64,000 nucleotides of DNA, from positions 186,001-250,000 of the forward strand of contig NZ_FZNT01000003.1 of assembly GCF_900188235.1 (NCBI RefSeq), in the 5' to 3' direction. Position 1 is the stretch's first letter, and every line of letters starts with the position of its first letter. The notes below the pieces were generated by a model. It was not told where the DNA came from and did no database searches. It worked only from the letters and a program-made list of their open reading frames with translations. Source of the stretch: Lutibacter agarilyticus (lineage in GTDB: Bacteria > Bacteroidota > Bacteroidia > Flavobacteriales > Flavobacteriaceae). The position numbers and the translations under genes were made by a program. Positions 1 through 10,833 of this stretch are shown here, piece after piece.

Positions 1-938
1 TATACTCTTTTTGGTAAAAAAACTTCAGCCATCATACAACGTGCACTTCCTCCTCCACAAGCTTCAATCGTATCTAAAGAACTTGAAATAATTTTACAAT
101 GCTTTTCTATCGCATTAATTTGTTGTGTAGTTAAACTTTCATAAGCTGAGTTAGACATAACAAGAAATCGCTCATCATTTGCTCCTAAAACTTGTAACAT
201 ATTTCCTGCAAAATTGGTTACTTGTTTTTCAGAAATAGCAATAATTTCCTTTCCGTCTTCTTTCAAATTTTTAACTACGTTTTTACGTTCCTTTTTATCA
301 TCAATACACTCTAAACAAATAACAGCAAAAGTTTCAGCCAAACACATCATTACATTGGTGTGGTAAATTGGAAGTCGTTCATTATTTACGGTTTGATACG
401 CTACAAACGTAATTGGAGTATATTCAAAATCTTCACAAAACTCAATAAATAAATCTTCATCAGCTCTTGGTGATAATGCACAATAAGCCTTATCATTTTG
501 TCTATCTAATAATAAACTTCCTGTACCCTCTAAAAATAATTCTTCAGATTCTGCCGAAGTATAATCAATTACATTTTCAATAGCAAACCCTTCTTCTTCT
601 ATACGATCTAAAATTTCTTCTCGCCTTTCTAAGCGTCTATTCTCAGCAAACATAGGGTATAAACCAACATCCCCGCTTTCGTGAAAGGAAATCCAATTAT
701 TAGGAAAAATAGAGTCTGGTGTATCTGTTTCTTTTGTATCGCTTACTACAATAACATTCACTCCAAAACTTCTTAGTTTATCAACATAAGTATCAAATTC
801 TTGTAAAGCTTTAAATTGAACAGATTCTGGAGTTAAAGTATCTAAAACCTTTTGATAATAATTATTCACAGCTGTTTGTTCATTCATTCTAAATGAAACT
901 GGTCGAATCATTAATATGGTATTGGTAACTTGTTTCAT
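1..938 (-). CDS. ctlX: CtlX-like amidinotransferase-fold hydrolase (3' end outside window)
   Basis: About 312 residues are visible, running off the left edge with no stop. The protein resembles the CtlX / eukaryotic-type DDAH branch of the amidinotransferase fold, which hydrolyses guanidino or ureido groups (citrulline or dimethylarginine type substrates) through a Cys-His-acid site. Visible motifs in order are IFPNNW near residue 78 (substrate loop), a YHTNVMM segment with the likely catalytic His, and GGGSARCMM near the visible end with the likely catalytic Cys. The ATG at 936-938 lies 3 nt after the stop of the upstream gene, so the two are probably co-transcribed. Substrate is inferred from family only and could be another guanidino compound. 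Confidence 0.8.
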   Translation of the reverse strand, partial: MKQVTNTILMIRPVSFRMNEQTAVNNYYQKVLDTLTPESVQFKALQEFDTYVDKLRSFGVNVIVVSDTKETDTPDSIFPNNWISFHESGDVGLYPMFAENRRLERREEILDRIEEEGFAIENVIDYTSAESEELFLEGTGSLLLDRQNDKAYCALSPRADEDLFIEFCEDFEYTPITFVAYQTVNNERLPIYHTNVMMCLAETFAVICLECIDDKKERKNVVKNLKEDGKEIIAISEKQVTNFAGNMLQVLGANDERFLVMSNSAYESLTTQQINAIEKHCKIISSSLDTIEACGGGSARCMMAEVFLPKRV

Positions 939-941
939 AAA

Positions 942-1856
942 TTAATCTCTTACTAGTGGCATTGTTGAACACCTTAATAAACCTTCTTGTTTTCCTATTT
1001 CAGCATACGGAATTTCTTCAACTATAAACCCTTGTTCCCTTAACCAATTATTTAATCGTGTAAAATTTTGTTCAGAAACTACCACTTCAGGTGAAATAGA
1101 AAAAACATTAGAAAACATTTGATACATTTCATCTGCAGTAATATGAAATAAATTTTCAACTCCAAAAAGGTTTACTAAAAACTGATAATCTTCTTCATTT
1201 TTAAAACCTTCTTTATGAATAATGGCTTTGTTTTTTCCCACTGGTTGAAAACAACAATCTAAGTGTAATGCGTTTATTTTAGCATTGGTGTTTGATTTTA
1301 CCAAATCAAATTCCTTCACTATTTTATTTGGAAACAAATCTTTAATAAAATTTACACCTTTCATATTTGTTCTGGCTGTAATAATATCAGCATAATCATG
1401 GCCTTTATAAGTACCAATAAAAATATAGTTATTCCACAACATAACATCACCTCCTTCAAAATGAACATCATCAGTTGTAGTTATTACATTTGATGCATCA
1501 ACTTGGTCTATTACGTATTTAATTGCTTCAACTTCTTTCTCTCTGTCAGGAAGTATATTTGAGATAATTAATTTATCTTCAACCACAAATGCAATATCTC
1601 GTGAAAATATTTGATTGTAATTCTCAATAATACTTGGCCTATATACTTTAACATTGTATTTTTCAAATACCTTATTAAATGCTTCCATTTCTATATACAT
1701 ATCCTCTTCGGAGGGATAAGTTCCTGCCTTAATATTCTCAATTGATTTTGGATCATAAGCATCCTCTATTTTAGGAATAGGTCCACTACTTGTTGCGGTT
1801 CCTAAAACTACGGCTCTTAAGCGAGAAGTTTCATCTTGAACATTTAATTTTATCAT
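942..1856 (-). CDS. Arginine deiminase / DDAH-family amidinohydrolase
   Basis: A 304-residue amidinotransferase-fold protein of the type annotated in Flavobacteriaceae as dimethylarginine dimethylaminohydrolase or arginine deiminase family. Visible features are FSRDIAFVV near residue 85, a HFEGGDVML loop near residue 130 (substrate-binding acid), HLDCCFQP with the probable catalytic His, and a C-terminal RCSTMPLVRD containing the probable catalytic Cys. It starts the two-gene unit that continues into the CtlX-like gene. The family includes arginine deiminases, DDAH and glycine amidinotransferases, and the sequence alone does not settle the substrate. Together the pair suggests arginine or citrulline catabolism. 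Confidence 0.8.
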   Translation of the reverse strand: MIKLNVQDETSRLRAVVLGTATSSGPIPKIEDAYDPKSIENIKAGTYPSEEDMYIEMEAFNKVFEKYNVKVYRPSIIENYNQIFSRDIAFVVEDKLIISNILPDREKEVEAIKYVIDQVDASNVITTTDDVHFEGGDVMLWNNYIFIGTYKGHDYADIITARTNMKGVNFIKDLFPNKIVKEFDLVKSNTNAKINALHLDCCFQPVGKNKAIIHKEGFKNEEDYQFLVNLFGVENLFHITADEMYQMFSNVFSISPEVVVSEQNFTRLNNWLREQGFIVEEIPYAEIGKQEGLLRCSTMPLVRD

Positions 1857-1886
1857 ATATATATAATATTAGCTTGTAAAAATAGC

Positions 1887-1914
1887 AAAACCCCATAAAT
1901 TAATATGAGGTTTT
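1887..1914 (-). terminator. Probable terminator after gltA
   Basis: Arms at 1887-1897 (AAAACCCCATA) and 1904-1914 (TATGAGGTTTT) are complementary with one C-A mismatch and a 6-nt loop. Read on the minus strand the hairpin follows the gltA stop and leads into a short T-rich stretch. The U-tract is interrupted, so efficiency is uncertain. Confidence 0.55.
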
Positions 1915-1942
1915 CTTATTATATTAATATACTATAATAACC

Positions 1943-3229
1943 TTATCTTTCTTCTACAGGAACAAAAGCTCTTTCTGTAGCACCAATATATAATTGTCTT
2001 GGTCTTCCAATAGGCTCTTTGTTTAATCTCATTTCTCTCCATTGAGCAATCCAACCTGGTAAGCGTCCTAAAGCAAACATAACTGTAAACATAGGCACTG
2101 GAATACCAATTGCTCTATAAATAATACCAGAATAGAAATCTACATTTGGATATAAGTTTCTTTCTTTAAAATATTCATCACTTAAAGCAACTTCTGCTAA
2201 TCCCCTAGCAATATCTAAAACTGGATCATCAATTCCCAAATCATTTAAAACTTCTTCAGCAGCTACTTTAATAATATTAGCTCTAGGATCAAAGTTTTTA
2301 TAAACTCTATGCCCAAACCCCATTAAACGGAATGGATCATTTTTATCTTTCGCTTTATCAATATACTTTTGATAATCACCACCATCAGCTTTAATATCTT
2401 CTAACATTTCAATAACAGCTTGGTTAGCTCCTCCATGAAGACGTCCCCAAAGTGCAGAAATACCTGCAGAAATTGAGGCAAATAAACCAGCGTGAGATGA
2501 ACCTGCAATTCTAACTGTAGATGTAGAACAATTTTGTTCGTGATCTGCATGTAAAATAAGTAACTTATCTAAAGCATTTACAATTACTGGATTCATTACA
2601 TATTTTTCAACAGGAGATTCAAACATCATTTTCATGAAATTTTCAACATACCCTAAAGTATTGTCTCCATATGCTAATGGTAAGCCTTCTTCTTTTCTAT
2701 ATGCCCAAGAAACCAATACAGGAAATTTTCCAAGAATTTTACAGATTGCATTGTACATATCAGATTCAGAACTTACTTCTACACTTTGTGGGTTAAAAGC
2801 CGTAAGTGCACTTGTTAAAGCAGATAATACACCCATTGGATGTGCCGTTTTAGGAAATCCATCTAGAATTTTCTTAACATCGGCATCTACTAAAGATTTA
2901 CTCTGAATGTCTTTATGAAATTTTTTCTTTTGCTCAGAAGTTGGTAATTCACCAAAAATCAATAAAAATATAACCTCTATAAAATCTGATTTATCAGCAA
3001 GTTCCTCAATTGTGTATCCTCTATATCTTAAAATACCTTTCTCTCCATCTAAAAAAGTAATAGCACTTTCACAAGAACTAGTATTTTTAAAACCAGCATC
3101 TAAAGTGGTAATACCACCTGTTACTGATCTAAGTGTTTTAATATCAATAGAAAGTTCATTCTCAGAACCTTTTTTAATTGGAAATTCATATCTTTTTCCA
3201 TCAATTTCTAAAACTGCTGTTTTTGACAT
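1943..3229 (-). CDS. gltA: Citrate synthase
   Basis: A 428-residue hexameric-type citrate synthase, which condenses oxaloacetate with acetyl-CoA at entry to the TCA cycle. The N-terminal beta domain (about residues 1-50) is present, as in the type II Gram-negative enzyme. The active-site segments HADHEQNCSTSTVR (about 230), LHGGANQAVIEML (about 265) and FGHRVYKNFDPRA (about 305, catalytic His and the following conserved residues) are all present. It ends with the usual basic and aromatic C-terminal segment. It lies downstream of eno, but a strong eno terminator separates them, so it probably has its own promoter in 3230-3352. I could not assign one there. Confidence 0.97.
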   Translation of the reverse strand: MSKTAVLEIDGKRYEFPIKKGSENELSIDIKTLRSVTGGITTLDAGFKNTSSCESAITFLDGEKGILRYRGYTIEELADKSDFIEVIFLLIFGELPTSEQKKKFHKDIQSKSLVDADVKKILDGFPKTAHPMGVLSALTSALTAFNPQSVEVSSESDMYNAICKILGKFPVLVSWAYRKEEGLPLAYGDNTLGYVENFMKMMFESPVEKYVMNPVIVNALDKLLILHADHEQNCSTSTVRIAGSSHAGLFASISAGISALWGRLHGGANQAVIEMLEDIKADGGDYQKYIDKAKDKNDPFRLMGFGHRVYKNFDPRANIIKVAAEEVLNDLGIDDPVLDIARGLAEVALSDEYFKERNLYPNVDFYSGIIYRAIGIPVPMFTVMFALGRLPGWIAQWREMRLNKEPIGRPRQLYIGATERAFVPVEER

Positions 3230-3352
3230 ATTTTATCAGTGAATTTAGTTATTAGCTTAGTGTTTCATTCTAAGCGAATTTAATAATTTTTGAACTATTT
3301 TAAAAGTTTTTTAAATAATGTTTGGTAAATATGTATATATTGTTACAAACGC

Positions 3353-3383
3353 AAAAAAGCCGAGATAAAATCTCGGCTTTTTA
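3353..3383 (-). terminator. Intrinsic terminator after eno
   Basis: Perfect 8-bp GC-rich stem, GCCGAGAT (3359-3366) against ATCTCGGC (3370-3377), with an AAA loop. It is flanked by A6 at 3353-3358 (a U-tract on the minus strand) and T5 on the other side. It lies just after the eno stop at 3407. Confidence 0.9.
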
Positions 3384-3406
3384 TATATTCAGTATGAATT
3401 ATAGCA

Positions 3407-4711
<1,305 letters not shown>

Positions 4712-4725
4712 TTATTATTCTCAGT

Positions 4726-4733
4726 CAAAGTTA
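4726..4733 (-). promoter_or_regulatory. -7 box upstream of eno
   Basis: Minus-strand TAACTTTG matches the Bacteroidota TAnnTTTG -7 element, 33 nt before the eno ATG. No TTTG is found at the expected -33 position, so this is a half match. Confidence 0.5.
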
Positions 4734-4802
4734 CGAATAAAAAGGTAAAATCATCTCAGAAATTTCATCTTTTATACGATAACGTTTTCGGTTTTATTAT
4801 CT

Positions 4803-4841
4803 AAAAAAAAAGCCATTAACTTACTTAGTTAGTGGCTTTTA
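4803..4841 (-). terminator. Intrinsic terminator after carA
   Basis: Arms AGCCATTAAC (4811-4820) and GTTAGTGGCT (4828-4837) pair with one non-Watson-Crick position around a 7-nt loop. On the minus strand the hairpin ends in a run of T from 4810 down to 4803. It starts 4 nt after the carA stop. Confidence 0.85.
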
Positions 4842-4844
4842 AAT

Positions 4845-5951
4845 TTATTTTTTTACTTTTTGAATGTTCGCTATAAACTGATCAAACAAATAAGATGAAT
4901 CATGTGGTCCTGGACTAGCCTCAGGATGATATTGTACTGAAAAACAGTTTTTATTTTTCATTTGCATACCAGCCAATGTATCGTCATTTAAATGTATATG
5001 TGTAATTTCAAAATCAGGGTGCTTCTCAACATCTTCTTTATTGACCACAAAACCATGATTTTGTGAAGTTACTTCTCCTTTCCCTGTCAACATATTTTTT
5101 ACAGGATGATTAATTCCTCTATGTCCATTATGCATTTTGAAGGTTGAAATTCCGTTAGCTAATGCAATTACCTGATGTCCTAAACAAATACCAAATAACG
5201 GTAAATCCCGTTTTATTATTTCATTAGCTACTTCTTGTGCTTCTTTTAATGGATTTGGGTCTCCAGGTCCGTTTGATAAAAAGTAACCATCAGGATTGAA
5301 AGCTTCTAATTCTTCAAAACTTGAGTTGTAAGGGAATACTTTTATGTAACAACCTCTTTTAGCTAAGTTTCTTAAAATATTCTTCTTAATTCCTATATCC
5401 AGTGCTGAAATTTTAATAGGGGCATCTTCTTCTCCAAAAAAGTAAGGCTCTTTAGTAGATACTTTTGAAGCTAACTCTAACCCGTTCATTTCAGGAATGG
5501 ATTTTAATTCTTCTTTTAAAGCTTCAATATCTGTATTTGTAGATATCACAGCATTCATAGCTCCTTTATCTCTAATATAACTAACAACAGCTCTTGTATC
5601 AATATCTGAAATTGCTAACAAATTTTCCTTTTCAAAGAAATTTTCTAATGAATCCTGCGCGTTTTCTCTTGAATAATTAAAACTGAAATTTTTACAAACC
5701 AATCCTGAAATTTTAATGGAATCAGATTCCATTTCATCATTATTGATTCCGTAATTTCCAATGTGTGCATTGGTAGTTAACATTAATTGCCCAAAATAAG
5801 AAGGATCAGTAAAAACTTCCTGATAACCTGTCATACCTGTATTGTAACAAATCTCTCCAAATGCTGTTCCATCGGTCCCAATAGATTTTCCTTCAAAAAT
5901 TGTTCCGTCTGCTAAAAGTAAAATCGCTTTTTTACGTTTTGAATATTTCAT
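4845..5951 (-). CDS. carA: Carbamoyl-phosphate synthase small (glutaminase) subunit
   Basis: A 368-residue glutamine amidotransferase subunit that supplies ammonia to CarB for carbamoyl phosphate (pyrimidines and arginine). The N-terminal CPSase small-chain domain carries CYNTGMTGYQEVFTDPSY (about 34-51). The C-terminal class I GATase domain has LSNGPGDP, the nucleophile in GICLGHQVIAL (about 255) and the His/Glu of VQYHPEASPGP near 340. carB is not in the window. It lies directly downstream of rplQ but behind a terminator and its own -7 box, so it is probably transcribed separately. Confidence 0.97.
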   Translation of the reverse strand: MKYSKRKKAILLLADGTIFEGKSIGTDGTAFGEICYNTGMTGYQEVFTDPSYFGQLMLTTNAHIGNYGINNDEMESDSIKISGLVCKNFSFNYSRENAQDSLENFFEKENLLAISDIDTRAVVSYIRDKGAMNAVISTNTDIEALKEELKSIPEMNGLELASKVSTKEPYFFGEEDAPIKISALDIGIKKNILRNLAKRGCYIKVFPYNSSFEELEAFNPDGYFLSNGPGDPNPLKEAQEVANEIIKRDLPLFGICLGHQVIALANGISTFKMHNGHRGINHPVKNMLTGKGEVTSQNHGFVVNKEDVEKHPDFEITHIHLNDDTLAGMQMKNKNCFSVQYHPEASPGPHDSSYLFDQFIANIQKVKK

Positions 5952-5989
5952 AAATAAACTTATAACTTGTTCTTATTTTTTTTAGTTTT

Positions 5990-5997
5990 CAAATATA
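5990..5997 (-). promoter_or_regulatory. -7 box upstream of carA
   Basis: Minus-strand TATATTTG is a full match to TAnnTTTG, about 38 nt before the carA ATG. It begins within the U-tract of the rplQ terminator, so the two signals overlap. No good -33 TTTG is present at 19-20 nt spacing. Confidence 0.55.
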
Positions 5998-6031
5998 AAA
6001 AAAAGGATAAACTAAAAATAGTTTATCCTTT
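5996..6031 (-). terminator. Intrinsic terminator of the ribosomal supercluster, after rplQ
   Basis: A perfect 12-bp inverted repeat, AAAGGATAAACT (6002-6013) and AGTTTATCCTTT (6020-6031), with a 6-nt loop. On the minus strand it is followed by a run of T. It lies 33 nt after the rplQ stop. Confidence 0.9.
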
Positions 6032-6064
6032 AATGTTATTAACGAATTATCATTAATTCTAATC

Positions 6065-6532
6065 TTATTTTTCTTCTGTTGACTCTTCTGTTTCAACAAC
6101 TGGTGTCTCCACTTTTTTTGCTTTACCTCTACGGGTTGTTTTCTTTTTCTTAGCACCATTAGGGTTGTAAGTAGTATTGTAATCAACTAGTTCAACCATA
6201 GCCATAGGAGCATTATCTCCTTGACGGTTTCCTAATTTAATAATACGAACATATCCACCTGGTCTATCAGCAACTTTTACAGAAACTTCTTTAAATAATT
6301 CTGTAACCGCGTATTTATTTCTTAAATAACTAAAAACAACTCTACGATTGTGTGTTGTATCGTCTTTAGATTTTGTAATTAGAGGCTCAACAAATTGACG
6401 TAAAGCTTTCGCTTTAGCAACCGTTGTATTAATACGCTTGTGCTCAATTAATGAACAAGCCATATTAGCAAACATTGCTTTTCTGTGCGCAGTTTGTCTT
6501 CCTAAATGATTAAATTTCTTTCCGTGTCTCAT
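6065..6532 (-). CDS. rplQ: 50S ribosomal protein L17
   Basis: A 155-residue L17. The core is about 125 residues ([12 protein letters not shown] start, [35 protein letters not shown]). A Bacteroidota-type tail of about 30 residues follows, first Lys/Arg-rich then acidic, ending in ESTEEK. L17 binds domain III of 23S rRNA near the exit tunnel. It is the last gene of the alpha operon, 38 nt after rpoA, and is followed by a strong terminator. A shorter reading frame inside its 3' end in another frame is not a gene. Confidence 0.97.
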   Translation of the reverse strand: MRHGKKFNHLGRQTAHRKAMFANMACSLIEHKRINTTVAKAKALRQFVEPLITKSKDDTTHNRRVVFSYLRNKYAVTELFKEVSVKVADRPGGYVRIIKLGNRQGDNAPMAMVELVDYNTTYNPNGAKKKKTTRRGKAKKVETPVVETEESTEEK

Positions 6533-6570
6533 CTGTCTTTATATCTTATCTTAACTAAAGTATCCTTTAA

Positions 6571-7563
6571 TTAATCTTTGTCTAATTTATATTTACTTAA
6601 ATCCATACCAAAGTTTAAACCTTTATTGTGAACTAATTCATCTAATTCAGTTAAAGATTTTTTACCAAAATTACGGAACTTCATCAAGTCGTTTTTATTG
6701 AACGATACTAAGTCTCCTAAAGTATCAACTTCTGCAGCTTTTAAACAGTTTAGTGCTCTTACAGATAAATCCATATCCACTAGTTTTGTTTTAAGCAACT
6801 GTCTCATATGTAAAGATTCTTCATCATATGTTTCAGTTTGTGCAATCTCATCAGCTTCTAATGTAATACGCTCATCAGAGAACAACATAAAGTGGTGAAT
6901 TAAGATTTTTGCAGCTTCAGTTAATGCATCTTTTGGAGCAATTGATCCGTCAGTAGTAATATCAAATACTAATTTTTCATAATCAGTTTTTTGTTCTACA
7001 CGGAAATTTTCAACAGCATATTTTACATTCTTAATAGGTGTAAAAATTGAGTCGGTAAAAATTGTTCCTAAAGCAACTCCAGATTTTTTATTTTCCTCAG
7101 CAGGTACAAATCCTCTACCTTTTTCAATTGTAATTTCAAAATCTAATGTTACAGATTTTTCCATATTACAAATTACTAGGTCGTGATTTAACACTTGAAA
7201 TCCTGAAATATATTTTTGTAAATCTCCAGCAGTTAATTGTTCTTGATTAGAAATAGAAATATTTACAGTTTCTCTATCTGAATCTTCAATTTGCTTTTTA
7301 AAACGTACTTGCTTTAAATTTAAAATGATTTCAGTTACATCTTCAACAACACCTTTTACAGTAGAAAATTCGTGGTCAATACCTTCAATACGAAGCGATG
7401 TTATTGCAAACCCTTCTAGTGAAGATAATAATACTCTTCTTAAAGCATTACCAATTGTTAAACCAAATCCTGGTTCTAACGGTCTAAATTCGAATCTACC
7501 TTCAAAGTCAGTAGAATCAATCATTATCACTTTATCGGGTTTTTGAAAATTTAAAATTGCCAT
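6571..7563 (-). CDS. rpoA: RNA polymerase alpha subunit
   Basis: A 330-residue alpha subunit. The N-terminal domain (about 1-235) carries the assembly motif [20 protein letters not shown] and the [12 protein letters not shown] segment. The C-terminal domain (about 255-320) carries [17 protein letters not shown] and the helix-hairpin-helix [18 protein letters not shown] that contacts UP elements and activators. Length matches the family. It sits between rpsD and rplQ, the usual alpha-operon position. Confidence 0.98.
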   Translation of the reverse strand: MAILNFQKPDKVIMIDSTDFEGRFEFRPLEPGFGLTIGNALRRVLLSSLEGFAITSLRIEGIDHEFSTVKGVVEDVTEIILNLKQVRFKKQIEDSDRETVNISISNQEQLTAGDLQKYISGFQVLNHDLVICNMEKSVTLDFEITIEKGRGFVPAEENKKSGVALGTIFTDSIFTPIKNVKYAVENFRVEQKTDYEKLVFDITTDGSIAPKDALTEAAKILIHHFMLFSDERITLEADEIAQTETYDEESLHMRQLLKTKLVDMDLSVRALNCLKAAEVDTLGDLVSFNKNDLMKFRNFGKKSLTELDELVHNKGLNFGMDLSKYKLDKD

Positions 7564-7585
7564 AATTAAATTGGTATCTTTAAAA

Positions 7586-8191
7586 TTATTTAGAGTATAA
7601 CTCTACGATTAATTGTTCCTTAATATTTTCAGGAATTTGTAGTCTTTCAGGAACACTTACAAAATTACCTTGTTTGGTATCTGCATTCCAAGTAAGCCAT
7701 TCGTAAACTTCATTTCTATTCGCTAATGAAGCTTCGATAGTAACTAATGATTTTGACTTTTCTCTTACAGCAACAACATCTCCAGCATTTAAAGAATAAG
7801 AAGGTATGTTTACTAATTCACCATTTACAGTTATATGACGGTGAGATACTAATTGACGAGCAGCACTACGAGATGGTGCAATTCCTAATCTGTATACAAC
7901 ATTATCTAAACGAGATTCACAAAGTTGTAATAAAATTTCACCTGTAACTCCTGTTGAAGCAGATGCAGTTTTAAATAAATTTGAAAATTGTCTCTCTAAA
8001 ATACCGTAAGTATATTTTGCTTTTTGCTTTTCAGCTAATTGGATAGCGTATTCAGATTTTTTTCCTCTACGTCTATTGTTTCCGTGTTGTCCTGGAGGAT
8101 AATTTCTTTTTTCAAAAGATTTATCTTCTCCAAAAATTGCTTCGCCAAATTTACGAGCAATTTTAGTTTTTGGTCCTGTATATCTTGCCAT
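7586..8191 (-). CDS. rpsD: 30S ribosomal protein S4
   Basis: A 201-residue S4, a primary 16S rRNA binder and, in other bacteria, the alpha-operon translational repressor. It begins [17 protein letters not shown] and carries the conserved YPPGQHG motif and the S4 RNA-binding fold [12 protein letters not shown]...[14 protein letters not shown]. The zinc-binding CxxC knuckle of some S4 proteins is absent at the N terminus, so this is a Cys-free form. The gap to rpoA is 22 nt. Confidence 0.98.
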   Translation of the reverse strand: MARYTGPKTKIARKFGEAIFGEDKSFEKRNYPPGQHGNNRRRGKKSEYAIQLAEKQKAKYTYGILERQFSNLFKTASASTGVTGEILLQLCESRLDNVVYRLGIAPSRSAARQLVSHRHITVNGELVNIPSYSLNAGDVVAVREKSKSLVTIEASLANRNEVYEWLTWNADTKQGNFVSVPERLQIPENIKEQLIVELYSK

Positions 8192-8273
8192 TTCTTTTTA
8201 TTATATAATAGGGATTATGAATTAAGGCTTAATCCTTCGATAATCAAATTCCTATCGGTTAAAATTTAATTAA

Positions 8274-8657
8274 TTATACTCTTCTTCTTTTTGGAGGTCT
8301 ACAACCGTTATGCGGCATAGGTGTAACGTCAATAATTTCTGAAACCTCAATTCCTAAATTGTGAATTGATCTGATTGCAGATTCTCTTCCATTACCTGGT
8401 CCTTTTACATATACTTTTACTTTTCTCATACCTGCTTCATGTGCAACTCGTGCACAATCTTCTGCAGCTAATTGAGCAGCATAAGGAGTGTTCTTTTTAG
8501 AACCTCTAAATCCCATTTTACCCGCTGATGACCAAGAAATTACATCACCTTTTTTATTAGTTAGTGATATAATAATGTTGTTGAATGAAGCTGTAATGTG
8601 TGCTTCACCAACTGCCTCAACAATAACTTTACGTTTTTTAGTACTTGCTTTCGCCAT
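8274..8657 (-). CDS. rpsK: 30S ribosomal protein S11
   Basis: A 127-residue S11 of normal length, lining the mRNA exit region of the platform. Diagnostic segments are [38 protein letters not shown] and the conserved end [18 protein letters not shown]. It lies between rpsM and rpsD. The 108-nt gap upstream, longer than most in this cluster, contains a 14-nt direct repeat. Confidence 0.98.
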   Translation of the reverse strand: MAKASTKKRKVIVEAVGEAHITASFNNIIISLTNKKGDVISWSSAGKMGFRGSKKNTPYAAQLAAEDCARVAHEAGMRKVKVYVKGPGNGRESAIRSIHNLGIEVSEIIDVTPMPHNGCRPPKRRRV

Positions 8658-8665
8658 ATTCTTTA

Positions 8666-8693
8666 GTTTTTAGTTGTTAGTTTTTAGTTGTTA
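8666..8693. repeat. Two tandem 14-nt repeats between rpsM and rpsK
   Basis: The unit GTTTTTAGTTGTTA occurs twice in exact tandem (8666-8679 and 8680-8693), preceded by a partial unit. It lies in the 108-nt gap between rpsM and rpsK. No function is apparent; slippage-generated low-complexity sequence is likely. Confidence 0.7.
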
Positions 8694-8765
8694 GAATCCT
8701 AAACATTTCTATTTCGAACAGATTCATCTAACTTCTAATTACTAGGTGACTAACGCCTATTTTTA

Positions 8766-9140
8766 TTATTTAGTTGCTTTTTTCTTATTTGCTACAGTCT
8801 TACGCTTACCTTTTCTAGTTCTAGAATTGTTTTTTGTTCTTTGACCTCTTAAAGGTAATCCTGATCTGTGACGAATTCCACGGTAACATCCAATATCCAT
8901 TAAACGTTTGATGCTTAATTGAATTTCTGAACGTAATTCACCTTCTATTGTCAATTCACCAACTTGTTCACGAATTGAGTGAATTTCATCATCAGTCCAA
9001 TCTTGAACTTTTGTACTTTCGTCAACTTTTGCCGCAGCTAAAATTTCTTTAGCTCTGCTTTTTCCAATTCCAAAAATATATGTTAATGCAATAACACCTC
9101 TTTTATTTTTAGGAATATCAATACCTGCTATTCTTGCCAT
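8766..9140 (-). CDS. rpsM: 30S ribosomal protein S13
   Basis: A 124-residue S13, a head protein contacting the P-site tRNA and bridges to the 50S subunit. It starts [26 protein letters not shown] and has the helix-hairpin-helix and the conserved [20 protein letters not shown], ending in a basic tail that includes [17 protein letters not shown]. The rpmJ stop lies only 2 nt upstream, so it follows rpmJ almost directly. Confidence 0.98.
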   Translation of the reverse strand: MARIAGIDIPKNKRGVIALTYIFGIGKSRAKEILAAAKVDESTKVQDWTDDEIHSIREQVGELTIEGELRSEIQLSIKRLMDIGCYRGIRHRSGLPLRGQRTKNNSRTRKGKRKTVANKKKATK

Positions 9141-9142
9141 AA

Positions 9143-9259
9143 TTATCCTTGTCTTTGTTTAAATCTAGGATTCTTTTTATTGATTACATATAATCTGCCT
9201 TTTCTGCGCACAATCTTGCACTCGGCACTTCTCTTTTTTACTGATGTTCTAACTTTCAT
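9143..9259 (-). CDS. rpmJ: 50S ribosomal protein L36 (Cys-poor form)
   Basis: A 38-codon reading frame found by direct translation: ATG at 9257-9259 and TAA at 9143-9145. It begins [19 protein letters not shown] and ends [12 protein letters not shown], a clear L36. It sits between infA and rpsM, the standard position. Only one Cys remains (in AECK), so the CxxC...C...H zinc ribbon of classical L36 is missing. This is the zinc-independent form known in several phyla. The gap to infA is 11 nt. Confidence 0.96.
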   Translation of the reverse strand: MKVRTSVKKRSAECKIVRRKGRLYVINKKNPRFKQRQG

Positions 9260-9270
9260 CCGTTTATACT

Positions 9271-9486
9271 TTAATATCTATAAGTAATTCTTGCTTTTGT
9301 TAAATCATATGGACTCATTTCAAGTTTCACTTTATCACCAGGTAATAATTTAATATAATGCATACGCATTTTACCTGAAATATGAGCTGTTACTATATGT
9401 CCGTTCTCCAACTCTACACGAAACATTGCATTAGACAACGCTTCTGTAATAGTTCCGTCTTGTTGTATTGCTGGTTGTTTTGCCAT
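9271..9486 (-). CDS. infA: Translation initiation factor IF-1
   Basis: A 71-residue single OB-fold protein that binds the 30S A site during initiation. It carries the typical [45 protein letters not shown] and ITYRY segments (quoted in parts). Its start codon overlaps the secY stop by one base (TAATG), so translational coupling to secY is likely. Confidence 0.97.
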   Translation of the reverse strand: MAKQPAIQQDGTITEALSNAMFRVELENGHIVTAHISGKMRMHYIKLLPGDKVKLEMSPYDLTKARITYRY

Positions 9487-10823
9487 TATGCTACTGATTT
9501 TCTTTTAGTTCCTTTTTTCATTAAACCGTCGTAATGACGATTTAATAAGTGCGAGTTAATTTGCTGTATAGTATCTATTGCAACACCAACCATAATTAAC
9601 AACGATGTACCCCCGTAAAATAATGCCCAAGATTGTGTTAATCCAAACTTAACAACAATAGCTGGTAAAATTGCAACTAATGCCAAAAATAAAGATCCTG
9701 GGAAAGTAATTAATGATAAAATTCTATCTAATAAATCACCTGTATCTTTTCCAGGTCTAATACCAGGAATAAAACCACCACTTCTTTTTAAATCATCAGC
9801 CATCTTGTTAGTAGGTATTGTAATTGCGGTGTAAAAATAACTAAAAATAATTATTAAAAACGCAAATAGTAAATTATACCATACTCCAAACATATTTGTA
9901 AACTCAATTCCTATTGCTTTTATAGTATTATTATCTGAACTAGCTAATAAAGCTGGCGCAAACATAATAGCCTGAGCAAATATAATTGGCATTACACCCG
10001 ATGAATTTAATTTTAAAGGAATATAATCTCTAGCTCCTGAAGCAACATTTTTTATTGTACCAGCAACTGTTTTTCTTGCATACTGAACTGGAATTCTACG
10101 AACCGCAGTTACAAGATATACACAAACTAAGATTACAATAAACCATAGAATTACTTCTAACAGAATCATTATCATTCCTCCATTAGATGCAGTTACCTTA
10201 GATACTACTTCTTGAATAAATGAAGCTGGAAAACGAGCAATAATTCCAATCATAATTAATAATGAAATACCATTCCCTATACCTTTATCTGTAATTTTTT
10301 CACCTAGCCACATCGCAAAGATTGTGCCTGCAGTTAAAATTACCATAGAAGTAATCCAAAACATAGTTCCACTAATGTAGAAGGCTGATGAAGGAATTAA
10401 TTGGTAAATATTAGTAATATATGCTGGTCCTTGAACCATTGTAATTGCAATTGTTAACCAACGTGTAATTTGGTTTATCTTTTTTCTACCGCTTTCACCG
10501 TCTTTTTGTAATTTTTGTAGATATGGAACTGCAATCCCCATCAACTGCACCACAATAGATGCAGAAATGTACGGCATAATACCCAAAGCTACAATTGAAG
10601 CTTGAGCAAATGCACCTCCAGTAAACATATCTAAAATACTTAAAATTCCTCCTCCGCTAGTTTGATTTTTTAAAGCAGCCTGTGCTACAGTAATATCAAT
10701 ACCTGGAAGTGGAACTTGAGCAGCAAAGCGATAAATAGCCATAAAACCAAGTGTCAATAAAATCTTATTTCTAAGTTCTTCTATTGTCCAAATGTCTTTA
10801 ATGGTTTGTATGAAGTTTTTCAT
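9486..10823 (-). CDS. secY: Protein translocase subunit SecY
   Basis: A 445-residue polytopic membrane protein forming the Sec channel with SecE and SecG. Ten hydrophobic segments are expected and visible. Hallmarks are PLPGID in the first periplasmic region, [15 protein letters not shown] (plug and TM2), [14 protein letters not shown] (TM4-5 region), VPVQYA-like [21 protein letters not shown] and the cytoplasmic loop [19 protein letters not shown]. It follows rplO by 10 nt and overlaps infA by 1 nt. Confidence 0.98.
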   Translation of the reverse strand: MKNFIQTIKDIWTIEELRNKILLTLGFMAIYRFAAQVPLPGIDITVAQAALKNQTSGGGILSILDMFTGGAFAQASIVALGIMPYISASIVVQLMGIAVPYLQKLQKDGESGRKKINQITRWLTIAITMVQGPAYITNIYQLIPSSAFYISGTMFWITSMVILTAGTIFAMWLGEKITDKGIGNGISLLIMIGIIARFPASFIQEVVSKVTASNGGMIMILLEVILWFIVILVCVYLVTAVRRIPVQYARKTVAGTIKNVASGARDYIPLKLNSSGVMPIIFAQAIMFAPALLASSDNNTIKAIGIEFTNMFGVWYNLLFAFLIIIFSYFYTAITIPTNKMADDLKRSGGFIPGIRPGKDTGDLLDRILSLITFPGSLFLALVAILPAIVVKFGLTQSWALFYGGTSLLIMVGVAIDTIQQINSHLLNRHYDGLMKKGTKRKSVA

Positions 10824-10833
10824 CTATAATAAA

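Noticed and set aside
8658..8765. Extra small gene in the rpsM-rpsK gap
   Set aside because: The gap holds only a short direct repeat and AT-rich sequence; no frame with a start and coding character was found.
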